A DNA stretch of 64,000 nucleotides from Antitrichia curtipendula. Lineage: Eukaryota; Streptophyta; Bryopsida; Hypnales; Leucodontaceae. The notes below the pieces were generated by a model. It was given only the letters and a program-made list of their open reading frames with translations. It did no database searches and was not told where the DNA came from. Of the stretch, positions 47,171-59,823 are shown piece by piece. Within the stretch, counting starts at the first letter, position 1. Every line of letters begins with the position of its first letter. Location: NCBI GenBank assembly GCA_951230915.1, contig OX579636.1, positions 45,201,912 to 45,265,911 of the forward strand, in the 5' to 3' direction. Made by a program: the position numbers and the translations under genes.

Positions 47171-48586
47171 GAAGCTGCATTTATTGTAATTATTTATGAT
47201 ATACTCCCTTCGTCCCGAAATGGTCTTCTTGTTGTTGACAAATTATAATATTTGTGATTGATGGATAATAATGTCCTTGAAATTATTTTATAAATGGGTT
47301 GAAAACTTGAAATAACATTATTTTCAGCTTTAATCCCAAGCATTTCAGCTTTAATCCCGAGTTCACAATGAAAGAAAGATGTCTAGTAAATTAGAATATG
47401 CTTGTGTCAAATCGAGTTGTAGTAATTTAATGAAAAATTCATGTTTTGTATTTTTGCATAGGATGCTCTAATAATTTAACTAGGATAGTCCTCCTATATA
47501 GACTAGGATTTGTGGTCATTATTATTCTTTGAAATGAATTTTCTTTTAAGGACCAAAACATCAAAAATTATGTTTTATATTTTTTATCCAATAGTTTGTA
47601 CAAGTATTTGATATGAAGACTTTATTTTCTTAACTTTACTATTTTTTCAATACACACAGTGCTCTTTTCTAATGATATAATTTTTTTTAACCCATTTGTG
47701 TTATATTTGTTAAAATATTATCAATAATTTTTTTAGTTTTAAATCTATAATTCATATATTTTTAGATACAATCCAATTTCATTGATTGTTTTGTATAATT
47801 GATGTGCTAATTCTTTTTTTCTATTTTTTTTTTCATCGTTTTGATATTGTCTCACAAAAATTTCAAATGAAAGAATAATATTTATAAAATCCTAAATTCT
47901 TAACAATCTATGAAATATTCAATGACAAAATTCAATCATGTAGTGAAGTTTGTTGAAGTTTTTTTAGTATCTATTTTCTTCCATAATATTACTACAAATT
48001 TTCTAAAGAAAACTTGATTTTCTATATTATTGAAATTTTATAATTTTAGGTGACAATGATTCTTTAAAATGCAAGATCTTCCGCTTTGTAAGACACAAAG
48101 GTGCAAAGCTTATTGTGTGCAAAACAACATCCTTAGCGAGGGCTTTTCAATGGTACCAAACAAACTAAGAGAGACAAATTCCAAAATGATACAAATGAAA
48201 CACAATAAAACAAAACACCAAACTTTATAATATATTTAGTATATTTCATATCATTGGCACACAATAAAGGTTCAACCCATATTGAATTTCCGATGTATAA
48301 ATCTCTTACTTTTTGAAGACTTTTGAACAAAAATGTTTAAAGATTTAAGGATAAAGAGTTACATCAATTAAAATATATACTAGAATAATTTGGAATTTTG
48401 ACCAAATATAATGGCTAAAGTGGAAACAATCTTTTATAATTTTAACTTGAAAATTAGTTACAAAGAAGAAAACACAAATGGAATACATAGAATAATAAGT
48501 TACTTGGATTTTAATACATGGAGCTTCTGATTACAATAATTCATTGCATTAGATGAGATTTCTAGGTTGTAAAGGGTTGCAAGTTC
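47171..48586. other. AT-rich intergenic DNA with a Stowaway-like terminus at 47203
   Basis: TACTCCCTTCGTCCCGAAAT at 47203-47222 is close to the Stowaway MITE consensus end. No inverse partner was found within the next few hundred bases. Otherwise no gene. Confidence 0.4.
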
Positions 48587-48858
48587 CATTAGATGATTTT
48601 GGAGGGGTCTGGAGGTCCGTTTTGGGCCTGTTCCCGGTGTTGTTTCCCCGGCAGCAAAAGAATGACTGCTGTCAGAATTTTTTTTTTTGGAAGAAAAAAA
48701 ATATATATATCCGAAAATGGTTAAACAAGATGAATAATTTTTTATTTTTTTTGGTATGTCATGGTAGTCTCTTTGCCACGTCACGCAGCTGCTGTGGCGC
48801 AGTTCTAGACAGTTTCAGAGTCTGGGAACACTGGGGAACTTGCAGCCCTCCATAGCAG
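48587..48858 (+). repeat. GC-rich ~300-bp repeat, copy 1
   Basis: CATTAGATGATTTTGGAGGG through GTCTGGAGGTCC, CCTGTTCCC, GGCAGCAAAAGAA, a T/A-rich middle and CACGTCACGCAGCTGCTGTG to GGGAACTTGCAGCCCTCCAT. The same sequence lies inverted at 57133-57432. Both ends carry TGGAGG...GTTCCC in inverse orientation, so it is probably a foldback or MITE. The right tail (CTCCACAGGGGTTGAATAAC) appears displaced to about 49143, as if something inserted. Confidence 0.65.
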
Positions 48859-49750
48859 TTTTGTTTTTTTCATTTTCTATGAAGTGGTGAAGTGGTGATA
48901 TTAAATGTTACGGTGGTGCTCCAAGTTTCAACATTCACCCACATACTAGATAGAAAATGTGATACTACATATCTATAATTCTATTTTCATTCACAATGTG
49001 GCGATTTCATCCAAGATTTTTCTTGAACTTGAAATCTTTTGGCGATTTCATCCAAAATTTTACTAAAAAATTCCAATAGGCTTGGTACTAGGTCAAATTT
49101 TTTGGTGCAATTTGCACCAAATCGCCAGTTAAAAAAACACTGCTCCACAGGGGTTGAATAACATGTAATGCAAGGTTGTTGGGAACATGGGAACTATGCC
49201 AAATCAATCCCAAATAATACTATTTAATTATTTTAAATTTAAATTTAAATTTAAAATCTTATCTTTTAAAAAAAATTTATTTCTTCTATTTTTGATATTT
49301 TTAAATTTTAAATTTTCATTAATTTTTTATAAAAAAAAATTGGCCAACATTGACTCAGCTCTCCAATAGAGCTAAAAAACATCTAATGAATATTTGGATT
49401 TTTCCAAAGTTTTGAAATGAATCAAAATATAACTTATTAGGCTTCATTTTCTATATTTAAATATATTTAAAAAATAGATACTATCAAAAATGAAGTCCTC
49501 ATAGAAGACTTTATATTTTGAATACGAAGACCTATATGAGTTAACTCTTTAGCTATATGTGTATATATGTATATATATACAAATATATACACGTATTCAC
49601 ACACACATATATATTTGTTTGTGTATGTGCGCGCATACCTCAATTTTAGTGTACATAAATTTTATAAAAAGTCAAGCATTGGTTTGGATGAATGAAATCT
49701 CTATACCTCTCTATCATTGTCTTAAATTAGGATGTGGAGGTGCTAAGGAA
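48859..49750. other. Intergenic; microsatellite at 49555-49640
   Basis: No gene. 49555-49640 is a mixed (TA)n/(CA)n/(TG)n alternating purine-pyrimidine tract. Confidence 0.5.
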
Positions 49751-50299
49751 TTAACCCCTAAAGTCCTAAAGTCCCTATGATAGGCTTGTGTGATTACAAA
49801 TATTGACATGGTTTTTTGAAACTTTTTTTGAAGATAGGAAATTAGATTAGCTTTGTGGAAATATAATTTTTACTTCAATTGGTGCCTGGGAGCAGAATCT
49901 ATGCCACCTGAAGTCCAAAAAGTAGTTCAAGGGGTGGCTAAAAAAAATCACAATTTTTTTTTTTTTTTTCTCAAATATTACATTTTTGTCTATACCTAAG
50001 GCTTTGAATTATTCTATTTGGACTAATGATGAGAAAGTTATGGACAATCTTGTTTTTTGGGCAATCTAAGCACCTCCTTGAAAAAAACTTGTTTTCTTTA
50101 CTTTAAATGCAAATATCTTGCAATCTATATTGTCAAAGTTTTTGAAATTTCTTGTATGCATTCTTATTCTAGTCTAGTACACGATTCTACGTTAGATATG
50201 GAAAAAAACAATTTTTAAAGTTTTTTTGCTCTTTGCAATAGAAATGGCAGTTTTGAGTGATCTTTGATGGAAAAAAGGCCTTGGGACTTTAGGGATTAA
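49751..50299 (+). mobile_element. TTAA-flanked element, internally deleted copy (549 bp)
   Basis: TTAA-CCCCTAAAGTCC...GGACTTTAGGGA-TTAA. The middle shares TTGGTGCCTGGGAGCAGAAT and TGATGAGAAAGTTATGGACA with the 0.94-kb copies. The central GGTGAGATT block is missing, so this is a deletion derivative. Confidence 0.7.
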
Positions 50300-50816
50300 G
50301 CTTCTACAATGCAAAGTCTCCTCCTCTTTGATCAAGAGCAAATAAATAAACAATAAAAAAGATGAGTCTCATTGCAATTGTTAAAAGAACTCCAATCTAT
50401 GAATAAAAACATGCAGTACTAGAATTTCCAAGTGGAGTGTGTTGGACCTCATTCTATTTTGTTGACTTTAAATAAAATTGACCCAATGCAAAGTCGACAG
50501 TCCAAACTTCAAATAGACTTTTTTGCACTATAAAAAGAAGGAAAAGAAACAATTCTACATTAGAAAAAAAGACATTTTATGCTATAAAGGGAAGGCCAAT
50601 TTATTTGTACACATAACAATGCTTCAAAAAGTTTGATAACAATGAATTTTCCTATTGTGAACCACATTGTGGACTCTTCGTATTTTGCCAAATTGCCAAA
50701 TCTAGAAGGAAATTGGTAGACTTGAAAAAAAGAAGACTAATTCTGCTTTTGGTAGTTGAATCGTCCTGTCATTATGACATTCACATAGTGGATTCTTGTT
50801 GGATTGGAGTTGCTCT
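50300..50816. other. Intergenic DNA, no gene seen
   Basis: AT-rich. ORF 50713-50931 overlaps the following repeat and has no recognisable domain. Confidence 0.4.
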
Positions 50817-51115
50817 TAAGGTAGGATACATTGAAAGGGAAATTATTCTAAAAGTAACCACTAACATAGAGGTACATTTTGCTTTCTTCAATGTACCAGC
50901 AGTGTACATTTCAAGAGGTGGTCGCTTTTAGAGATCCTTGTGTTTCAACTTCAAAAATTAACAATTAATTCCACAAAGGTCCAAAAAATATGAAACGACT
51001 TGGGTTAGATGTCAGTCAATTCCATTTTTACTCTTTCCAGAAATTTCAGAAATTTCCTTGAAACTTGTCTAGCTTCTCCCCAACTCAGCTCTTGCAAGGT
51101 CGCTTTAAGAGCAGC
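50817..51115 (-). repeat. Reversed copy of the 5858-6153 MITE-like family
   Basis: Begins TAAGGTAGGATACATTG. The interior, reversed, matches AAAAGCGACC...GGAATTG and the TTCAACTTCAAAAATTAACA block. The far end (AAGGTCGCTTTAAGAGC) is altered. Confidence 0.5.
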
Positions 51116-52438
51116 TCACTAGATTACCGGTGGTTAGGTGAGAAGCCACCGTTATAATTTGAAAATTTGAAGGGCTACTTACTGTCTAGCTGTTGGTACC
51201 GGTCGGCCCTTGGCCGCTGCATGTAAGCTACCACCAGCCAGTACAAACGGTCTCTGACTCCAGTAACCAGAATAAATAGGATTCCCACTAACTTACAAAT
51301 GGTTTCAAGTTGTTTGTTTCTTGCAATTGTTTTGCATGGAAAAGTTTTGCATGCAAAATTGGGGACCGGCCGTTGGAGCTCCGTCAAAGTTCAAACAAAC
51401 ACAGTTACCAGCAGTTTACTGTAACTTAACCCTGGAAAGGACCTTCAGTTGGGGTCCCTTCAGTTGGGGTCCCTCCATTGAGCCTTGTAACTCTTCAATT
51501 GTGGTTTACTATGTGAATTGTGATACATTGCTATTTACATACTATCATTTACTGGTCAAATATCGTTGTATTCATAATATACTATATGACTGCAAAGGGA
51601 TTTCAGGCCCTAGTAGGATTAAATACACGAGAGTAACTAAATCTATCATTTAGGGTGGTTGTGTAAGGCTCTAAGTGGATTTCACATCCGAGGGAATGGC
51701 ACAAATCTTGGTCTGAGGTAGTATCACCTTATCCCGCAAAGAGAAATTGAGACCCAAATGTAGGCTCAAAATGTGCGGTGACCTAAATTTGACAAAGCAA
51801 ACAATTGTATTGGATATTGGATAAAACTAGGGAATAGTTGCACCATATGAAGATGGAAGTTTTCTAATTTTAAAAAAACAAACATGGATTCAATACATAT
51901 TTTATGGTTTATAATATAGCAGTGTATTTGAATTTTGGTCAAATGCAATATAAACTAGGAAAATATTTGAGGTGTAACTATTCAAATACTACAAGATGAC
52001 CACATATGCATGTCAAGGGTGTGGAACTCATTAAAATTGTCCTGCCTAGCATATAAATTAAACAACACTATTGTTTCCCTAATTTATAGCTTGATCCTTT
52101 AGAAGTATCATAAAAGATCAAATTTTCTTTCAAATATGCATAATTAACAATGAAACTAGTAGGAAGTAGTTTGAGATTTTTTCAAATAAATGTATAATTT
52201 CTATAATTTTGGAGAGTACGAGGGAGAATATGCATAAGCTCTACTAGGCTCTTTCAAATTGAAATAGCAACAGGATGGTAATAGTCATACTCCATCCTAA
52301 AACTGACAAAATCCAAATAATATTTGCCATGCCAACAACCCACTATGGCTACATTCTTTGACAATAAGTTGGCTACTCAAATTTCATAGCTTCTAAAAGC
52401 AACTTTATACATAGAGCCTAAAATCACCTCTTACACTT
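51116..52438. other. Intergenic; GC-balanced patch at 51.15-51.5 kb
   Basis: A direct 16-bp repeat TTCAGTTGGGGTCCCT is at about 51446-51478. The minus-strand ORF 51175-51387 (QLETICKLVGILFILVTGVR) is 70 aa with no family I know; kept as unassigned. Confidence 0.3.
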
Positions 52439-53362
52439 TTAACCCCTAAACTCCCATTGTTCCCTCAAGGGACAAATGGATTTTAGGCAAGCTTTTACAA
52501 TCTCAATATTTGTCATGATTTTTTGAATTCTTTGTGAAGATAAAAAAACACATTAGCTTTTCAAAAATATAAATTTTATTTCAATTGGATCCTGAGAGTA
52601 GAATTTATGGCACAAAAAGTCATTTTAAAAAGTTTGGCAAATAAAAAAAATTCAAATAACTTAAAGTAAAAAGATTAATTTTTTTGGTATGGATTATACC
52701 TCTATGTACATAGAAAGCTTGAATTCATTCCATTTGGATTTGATATGTGAAAATTATGAACAATCTTGTTTTGGGGGCAATCAGAACATTTTCTTTAAAA
52801 AATAACTTGTAGAATTCATTTTTGACCTCAATTTTCACAATTTATTTAAAATAAAAGTTTCACAATGTCAAATTTTTTTGCTAGAATAATCTCACCATTG
52901 AGATTACTATATTTCAATTCCATCTTAGAGATATTAACAATTTAAACTTTCCTTCAATCTTGAACCTACTTCTACTTAATAATTTTTTAATGAGTGAAAA
53001 CTAAATTCTACTTATTTTTTAATTATTTTTTCTAGACTCTCAACTCAATTCTTCATCATATAAAATTCAAAATTCAAAATCACCAGAGCAAAAATTATTA
53101 TTTATGAAGGTTCAAAGCCAAAAAATTTAGTTGAGCAAGGTGCAGAAAAACTTGTTTCCTTCAATTTAAATGCACAGATCTTGCAATCTACACGGTCAAA
53201 GTTTGTGAAATTTCTTCCACACATTTTTATACTAGTCTATTATAAGATACTATGGTTAGATATATAAAAAGTATATTATTATTATTTTTTTCTCTTTGCT
53301 TTAGAAATGGTAGTTTTGAATGTTTTTTGATATTAAAGAGGCCTTGAGACTTTAGAAGTTAA
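52439..53362 (+). mobile_element. TTAA-flanked element (924 bp)
   Basis: TTAA-CCCCTAAACTCCC left, GAGACTTTAGAAG-TTAA right. The subterminal palindrome is TTGTTCCCTCAAGGGACAA. Interior order matches 54542 and 58880: TTGGATCCTGAGAGTAGAA, ATTCCATTTGGATTTG, AATAATCTCACCATTGAGAT, TTGCAATCTACACGGTCAAA. No ORF beyond chance length. Confidence 0.75.
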
Positions 53363-54541
53363 TTCTACTACATTCAGTTCTTAATCAAAAATACACAATT
53401 CAATTTTTCATAAATTGAAAATGGATAATTTTAGGTTTATATGGTGGTGAAAATTAAGCCTCCTTTAGGGTGGCTAAAATAGTCACATGGCAAAGATAGG
53501 GGTGATTATTTTAATCATTGAACACTTTACTACTTGCATCCACTTCAATTCTTAAATCCATCGATTGTTCTTGTGTCCTATAATGAATATATGCTTATCT
53601 CTACAAAATATGAAGTACAATTCAAAGGGAATAAAGCTTATTATTCTCACACTCAATCAACATGTGGTTGTATATACATACCATCTTCCTTGTATGAACC
53701 AAGTGTATGGTGTTTCCAAATTCAATCATGTAAAAAATTATTGCAACAATTCTTAGTGATATTTAGTTTAAAAAAGATGCATTGTCATCCTCGCAATTGA
53801 TGTGTTTATGCAATGCAAAAATTCTTATGTGATTTGGACCTTCCTTCCACAATTCATGCTTTGACGAAGCAATCATATATATAGAATTGCACCAATTCTA
53901 TATGTTTTGTGTGTACACCATCTTCTCGAAATTGGGTATCTAAGTCCAAAAAATCAAAACAAAATGTAGCTTTCCCATTAATACTTTCTGAACTCACAAT
54001 AAATTTCAAGTCAATTATCTAAAGCTTTTCTAATACCTTAAAATACATCTTTATATCCTAAATGCACATTATATACCTATAGGGCAAATGTTTTCAGCAC
54101 GCTTTAGGAATTAAATTGACAAGACTCTGAAACTCATTCTTATTATTTATCTATTAACAAACCAAATCTGCATGTAAAACCACCACGTTTTTCCTTTAGA
54201 ATTTGAACAAAATATAAAAGTAGCTATTTACAAGTGCTTCTATTCATCCCTCACTCTCTATTGCTTCAAATACCCGAATGTGTTGTTTCCTACTAACCCA
54301 TTGTCAAGACCTATAATATGTCATTAAAAAAAATTATAACATATTCTACAAGCAGCGAGAAATTTTGGATTCTACTTGTAGCATCTTTTTCTACAATTTG
54401 CTTACTTGTTTGAACAAAGGTTTCCACCATGTGGCCACTCAAATGACATTGAAATGTTTAAATTGTCAATTTAATTATTTCTATAAGGATGGGTTGGGTT
54501 CTATGGAAATCAACCTTTTTGGTATTGTGTGAATCATTTGT
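53363..54541. other. Intergenic DNA, no gene seen
   Basis: ORF 53534-53800 (88 aa) is not recognisable. No repeat ends found. Confidence 0.35.
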
Positions 54542-55465
54542 TTAACCTCTGAAGGCCCATTGTCCCCTCGGGGGACAAAATGAAATTTGGGCAAGTTCTT
54601 CTGACCTCAATTTTTAATGAATTTTTTTGAAACTTTCTCATAAGATAGAAAATCTTATTAGCTTCATAGTAATGTAATTTTTATTTCAATTAGTGCCTAG
54701 GAGCAAAAGTTATGCCATTCTAAACATAATTTTGAAGGCACCCGGCAGAAAAAGAAATCCACAAAAACTTGAAATTAATTTTTTTTTCTTCTTATAGATC
54801 ATATTTTTGTCTACTTGTGAAGATTTGATTCATTCCATTTGGATTAGTGATGTGAAAGTTATGAACAATCTTGTTCTTTGGGCAATTTGAGCATCTTTTT
54901 GGAAAAATAATGAATAGGATTCATTTCTGAATGCAATTTTTACAATTTTTCAAAACAATTTTATTGACAAGGTTAAGTTTTTTTTCTAGAACAATCTCAC
55001 CTTTGGGATTTTTGGGTTTTAAGCCCATCTTAAAGCTATTAACAATTTAGTTATTTTTTCAATCCTGGACCTACTTCTACTTAACAATTTTTTAAAGAAT
55101 GAAAATCAAGTGTGTATTTTCTGAAATTTTTTTCATAGACTTTCAACTCAATTCTTCAACACATTAAATTTTTAATTCAAAGCCCATAGTGCAATTTTTT
55201 TAGAAATAACAGTCAAGGTCATCTAAAATTGTAGGCTAGTATTAGAAAAAAAAAATTGTTTCTAACTTTGAATGCTAATATCTCTCAATCTATACGGTCA
55301 AACTTCATGAAATTTTTACCACATGATCTCAGACAAGTATAGTACAAGATCCTACTATTAGATTACACAAAAAGTAGTTTTTTTGTTTTCATTAGTGAAT
55401 GCAGCACAAATGGCAGTTTTGAGTGGTTTTTGACAAAAAAATGGCCTTCAACCTTTACAAGTTAC
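54542..55465 (+). mobile_element. TTAA-flanked element (924 bp), right end mutated
   Basis: TTAA-CCTCTGAAGGCCC left with the palindrome TTGTCCCCTCGGGGGACAA; right end GGCCTTCAACCTTTACAAG-TTAC. Interior collinear with 52439 and 58880. Confidence 0.7.
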
Positions 55466-55948
55466 CCCCTAAATGCCCAAGGGTGTTTAAGCATAGTCCT
55501 TGTTTTTTTGACTAGCTCTTGTAACAAGCATAATTATTGATTTGTGTGGAATAATTTTGATGATTGCCATTGTTGAAATGGAAGAAGACTTATTTAGCTT
55601 TCCTATAAAAGAAATATCAATAGAATTGTACAATTTTTGAGAAAATGCCATCATTGACAAGATTGATGAAAGATATTTGGTTAAGGAGTACTTTTTATGT
55701 ACGTTAATATCAAAATGTTGATATCAGGATGCTCAAAAGTGCTCCAAAAATTCTAATTTTTTTCCAACATGTGCATATCATCATATTATTGAGATGTACA
55801 AAAAGAAGATATGAGAATGTGAAGTAAAGGCCTACAATGCCTTTTCCATTCTCTAAAAACTCACCAAAAATTGCACACTCGATCAATTTCTTGATTGGAT
55901 TGCACCAACGGATTCAATAGAAAAAATCATTGAGGGTCTCTTTGTTGC
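55466..55948. other. Intergenic DNA, no gene seen
   Basis: AT-rich spacer between two TTAA-flanked elements. Confidence 0.4.
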
Positions 55949-56894
55949 TTAACCCCTGAACGTCACAGGGGACGAAAAACGTCCTCACAGCCTAGAAGTC
56001 AAATTCAAAGGGTTGTAACTTTTGCATCCAATGTTCAAATTCAATAAAACTTGTTGGAGAAGTTTTGCATACTGGTCTAGTTTGTGTAATAAAATTTTCA
56101 GATCAGTCCAAGATGTAAAATAGTTTTGGGAGCCAATCGAATTTCATAGGTTCAATTTGAGCTCACCAAACTGCATTTAATGGTTGCAACTTTGGGGGCT
56201 TGTATCTTTGTAATCTAATGTTTTTCTTCAATAAAATTTGTTGGATTTTGTTTCCACTGAAGTCTAATTGTTGTGGTAAAGTTTTCATGTCAGTCCGAGT
56301 TGTTTCAAATGATTGGGAGCAATCCAAAGTTCAAAATCCAGACATTGGTGGATTGCAGTGAACTTTGGCGGCCTATAACTTCTTCATAAAATGTCCAAAT
56401 CTAATAATACTTGTTGGTAAAGTTGTGCATACTAGTCTAGTTTGTGTGGTTAAAATTTCATAGCAATCCAAGTAGTTATGAGTGATTGAGAAGCATTTTA
56501 GTAGAAGGAGGTTCACTCATAGATGTGATTTTTTGTTACTTTTTTCATTGTTTTCTGACATTTCAAATCCGTTTTGCGGACACAATGATTCATTTGAATG
56601 ATATTTTTTTCCACCAAAGTGTATATATTATGTTTTTGAATCATTTTGTACATTAAAGTTTTTTCATTTGAGTAGGTTTAGAAATCGAATTTCACCTCCA
56701 AATGTGTTTTTAAGAAAATTTCAGTACCTTTTTCCAACACTAAAACATTATAATCTTTTAATCTATACGGTCAAATGACCCCAAATTTGTTCCACACCAT
56801 CTAAAACATGCACACTACAATATTGTACGGTTGAGGTCTTCATAACTTACTCTAGTTTTGACTCTAGGTTGGACCTCTGACGTTTAGGGGTTAA
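55949..56894 (+). mobile_element. TTAA-flanked element with distinct interior (946 bp)
   Basis: TTAA-CCCCTGAACGTCACAGG left, GACCTCTGACGTTTAGGGG-TTAA right, so the first ~14 bp form the inverted ends. The interior differs from the other family and holds three diverged direct repeats of ~180 bp (near 56012, 56200 and 56371; core CTTGTTGG...CTAGTTTGTG...TCAGTCCAAG). Confidence 0.7.
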
Positions 56895-57132
56895 GGACTA
56901 TTAAGGTAGAACTATCTATCACCCCCCTGATTTGCAATGTGAATATCTTGGGGCCAATTTCAATAGTGGTACATATTTTTAAGAGGCGTGTGCTTGTTTC
57001 ACGAATCAAACCCAAGTAGAATTATAATTTTTCGATTAAAACTGTAATTTCTATAAATTTTTGAAGTAATTGGACTGAAATTACAAAACCGTCAATAGAC
57101 TACAGAAATAAACGTTCCCATTACATGTTTTT

Positions 57133-57432
57133 CAGCCCCTGTGGAGGGCTGCGAGTTCCCCAGGGTTCCCAGACTCCGAAACTGTCTCGAACTGCGTTGC
57201 AGCAGCTGCGTGACATGGCACAGCGACTGCCACGTCATACAAAAAAAAAAAAAAATTCAAAATTCAAAAAAAAAATTATTCATCTTGTTTTTCCATTTTA
57301 AGATTTTAAGATTTTTTTTTTTTTTTTTTTGAAATTTTTTTTTCTGACAGCGGCCGTTCTTTTGCTGCCGAGGGAACAGCGCTGGGAACAGGCCCGAAAC
57401 GGCCCTCCAGACCCCCCAAAAACCATCTAATG
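57133..57432 (-). repeat. GC-rich ~300-bp repeat, copy 2 (inverted)
   Basis: Reverse complement of 48587-48858 with the T/A-rich core replaced by A and T runs. Includes CAGCCCCTGTGGAGGGCTGC at one end and GGCCCTCCAGACCCCCCAAA at the other. Confidence 0.7.
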
Positions 57433-57567
57433 CTAATGAACCCATAACCGCCCAAGTCAAGTACAAAATACTGACCATTAATGGAGTGACACATTATCCC
57501 TTGTTGTCATAAAAAATCAGATTTTATCATAGAACGCTTTAATTTCTGTCATAAGACGAATGAATGT

Positions 57568-57840
57568 GGATGTTTTATGGACAGATTTGGATGTTTTATG
57601 GACAGATTTGGATGTTTTATGGACAGATTTGGATGTTTTATGGACAGATTTGGATGTTTTATGGACAGATTTGGATGTTTTATGGACAGATTTGGATGTT
57701 TTATGGACAGATTTGGATGTTTTATGGACAGATTTGGATGTTTTATGGACAGATTTGGATGTTTTATGGACAGATTTGGATGTTTTATGGACAGATTTGG
57801 ATGTTTTATGGACAGATTTGGATGTTTTATGGACAAAATT
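57568..57840. repeat. Minisatellite, 13 x 21 bp
   Basis: Thirteen units with the core GATGTTTTATGGACAG are almost identical; the last differs (ACAAAATT). Because 21 is divisible by three, several reading frames stay open through it; these are not genes. Confidence 0.97.
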
Positions 57841-58879
57841 AGGTGACGGAATTGGACTGGTCTACTCACTGAGTTGGGAAATTAACGGTAATGGGCTAGT
57901 TTACCTTACTGAGGTTCACATATCAATTTTTTTTGCAAATGTAGTTGTAGACGCCATGTGGTGGCCTTATGGTCCTTTAGTGGTTAAAAAATCCCAAGAG
58001 CATTCATTGGAGTTCAAACTACTATGCAAGTGCCTTCCTTTTTCACACAAAATTCCAAGGATAAACATCTGCCTTTGTAATCCATTGGGCACTTAGTGAC
58101 CGCGGCATCTTTGTCGTGTTAAGGTAAGGTACCACTAAGGGTGCTTTCACACCTGATGTTAATTATAACTTTGGTGTCATTACAGGGGGCGTGGTTACAC
58201 ACAATGTCCCACCGAGACTCTTTCGGGGCAGGGCTGGGATGCGGGCAGGTTGGGGGCTGCTCCACAGCCCTCTGAGGACCCCACAACCAGCTTTTCATTT
58301 TGGTTGAAAATTGATTTTTCCAACATAGAAAAGAACGAAATAGTACACAAGATTTCCAATAAGAAAATTGAACCAAAGATGTGGATCTTGTGCCACTAAT
58401 TCATTTCAGCCCTACAGCCAATCTAGTGATGACAATGGAGTGAAGAAAAGCTCTTTATACTAGTGGAGTAGTGGTAGGTGAAACAAACCACGTGGGATAT
58501 GTGAATTAGGACAAAAAAGAGCTCCTCCACTCATGGTTAAGTGAAAACGCAGGAATTGTGATAAAAGTCAAATTTCAAACCTCATTTAGACATAGTAGAC
58601 TATATTTTTTCAAAAAATGTCAAGACAAGAAAAGTTGGGGAATCAAGTACACTTTTATCTCCAAAAATCTGTTTGAGATTTCAATACTCTACCTAAAAGT
58701 TATGAATAAATTTCAGAGGAGGTGTTTGAAAATGTCCAAAAAAATGTCCCTTCCACCCTGACCCCACCCCCTCTAGAATTTGTTTAGAACTCTTACATGA
58801 GGCTTCAAAATCTCAAGCGAATTTTAACAGATAAATTTTAGCTTGCTTCTCCCACTGCTTCCAGAACTTCAATTTTTTC

Positions 58880-59823
58880 TTAACCCCTAAAAGCCCATTG
58901 TCCCTTCGGGGGACAAATGCGTTTTTAGGCAGGTACCTACGGGCTGCAATTTTCTCCTGATTTTTTGAAACTTTTTTTGGAGGTAGAAAAGTTGATTAGC
59001 TACGTGGGAATATAATTTTTTTCACAACCGGTGCCCGGTAACAAAAGTTATGACCAAATAAGCTCAAAACAGGGGACGGGGGGCAATGCGGGCAGCAAAA
59101 AAAATTTGCACTTTTTTATTTTTTATTTGTTTTTAGTATTTTTTTCTCATAGATTATATTTTTGTCTATCTGGAAAGCTTTTATTCATTTCATTTGGATT
59201 TGTTATGAGAAAGTTATGGACATTCTTGTTTTTCGGGCAGTTAGACCATCTTTTTGAAAAACTAACTTGTAGGATTCATTTCTAAATGCAATTTTTCAAA
59301 TTTTTCAATTTTTTTTTTTTTGCATGATTTAGTTTACTTCCTAGAACAATCTCACCATAGGGATTAGTGCATTTTAATTCCATCTAAAATATATAAATAC
59401 TTTAGATTTTCCTTCTATCTCGTATCTACTTCTCCTTAACAATTTTTTTAATAATGAAAATTATGTTTATTTTATTTTATTTTATTTAATTAGACGCTCA
59501 ACTCAATTCTCCACTATAGAGATTTAAAGCTCAAAACTCTGTAGTGCAAAAATTTTAAGTTAAAAATGTTCAAAGTCAGAAAATCCAGTCCCACAATGTG
59601 CTGAAAATTTTGTTTTTTTCACTTTAAACGTAGATATCTTGCAATCTGTGCGGTCAAGAATTCTGAAATTTTTTCCGCACATTCTCATACTAGTTAGGTG
59701 TAAGATCCTACGGTTAGATGTGCAAAAAAAACATTTTTAATTTTTTTTTCACTCTTTGCTAAAAAAGTGGCAGTTTTGGGTGTTTTTTGGCAGAAAAAAA
59801 GGCCTTGGGCCTTTAGGGGTTAA
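58880..59823 (+). mobile_element. TTAA-flanked element (944 bp), nested in the foldback
   Basis: Best ends in the window: TTAA-CCCCTAAAAGCCC and GGGCCTTTAGGGG-TTAA, with the palindrome TTGTCCCTTCGGGGGACAA just inside. Interior collinear with 52439 and 54542. No transposase. Confidence 0.8.

Larger units (their letters stand above)
56902..57908 (+). mobile_element. TAAGGTAGA-family element interrupted by other repeats
   Basis: TAAGGTAGAACTATCTATCA at the left and GGGCTAGTTTACCTTA at the right correspond to the ends of the 421-bp element at 7277-7697. Here a GC-rich repeat (57133-57432) and a minisatellite (57568-57840) lie between them. Confidence 0.5.

Noticed and set aside
49555..49780. ORF of 73 aa starting in the TA/CA tract
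   Set aside because: Its first third is microsatellite translation and the rest runs into a TTAA-flanked repeat.
51175..51387. 70-aa minus-strand ORF QLETICKLVGILFILVTGVR
   Set aside because: Looks somewhat protein-like, but I know no family and see no flanking exons, so no gene is called.
57560..58096. Long open frames over the repeat DVLWTDL on both strands
   Set aside because: They come from the 21-bp minisatellite, whose period is divisible by three. No start context, splice sites or domain.
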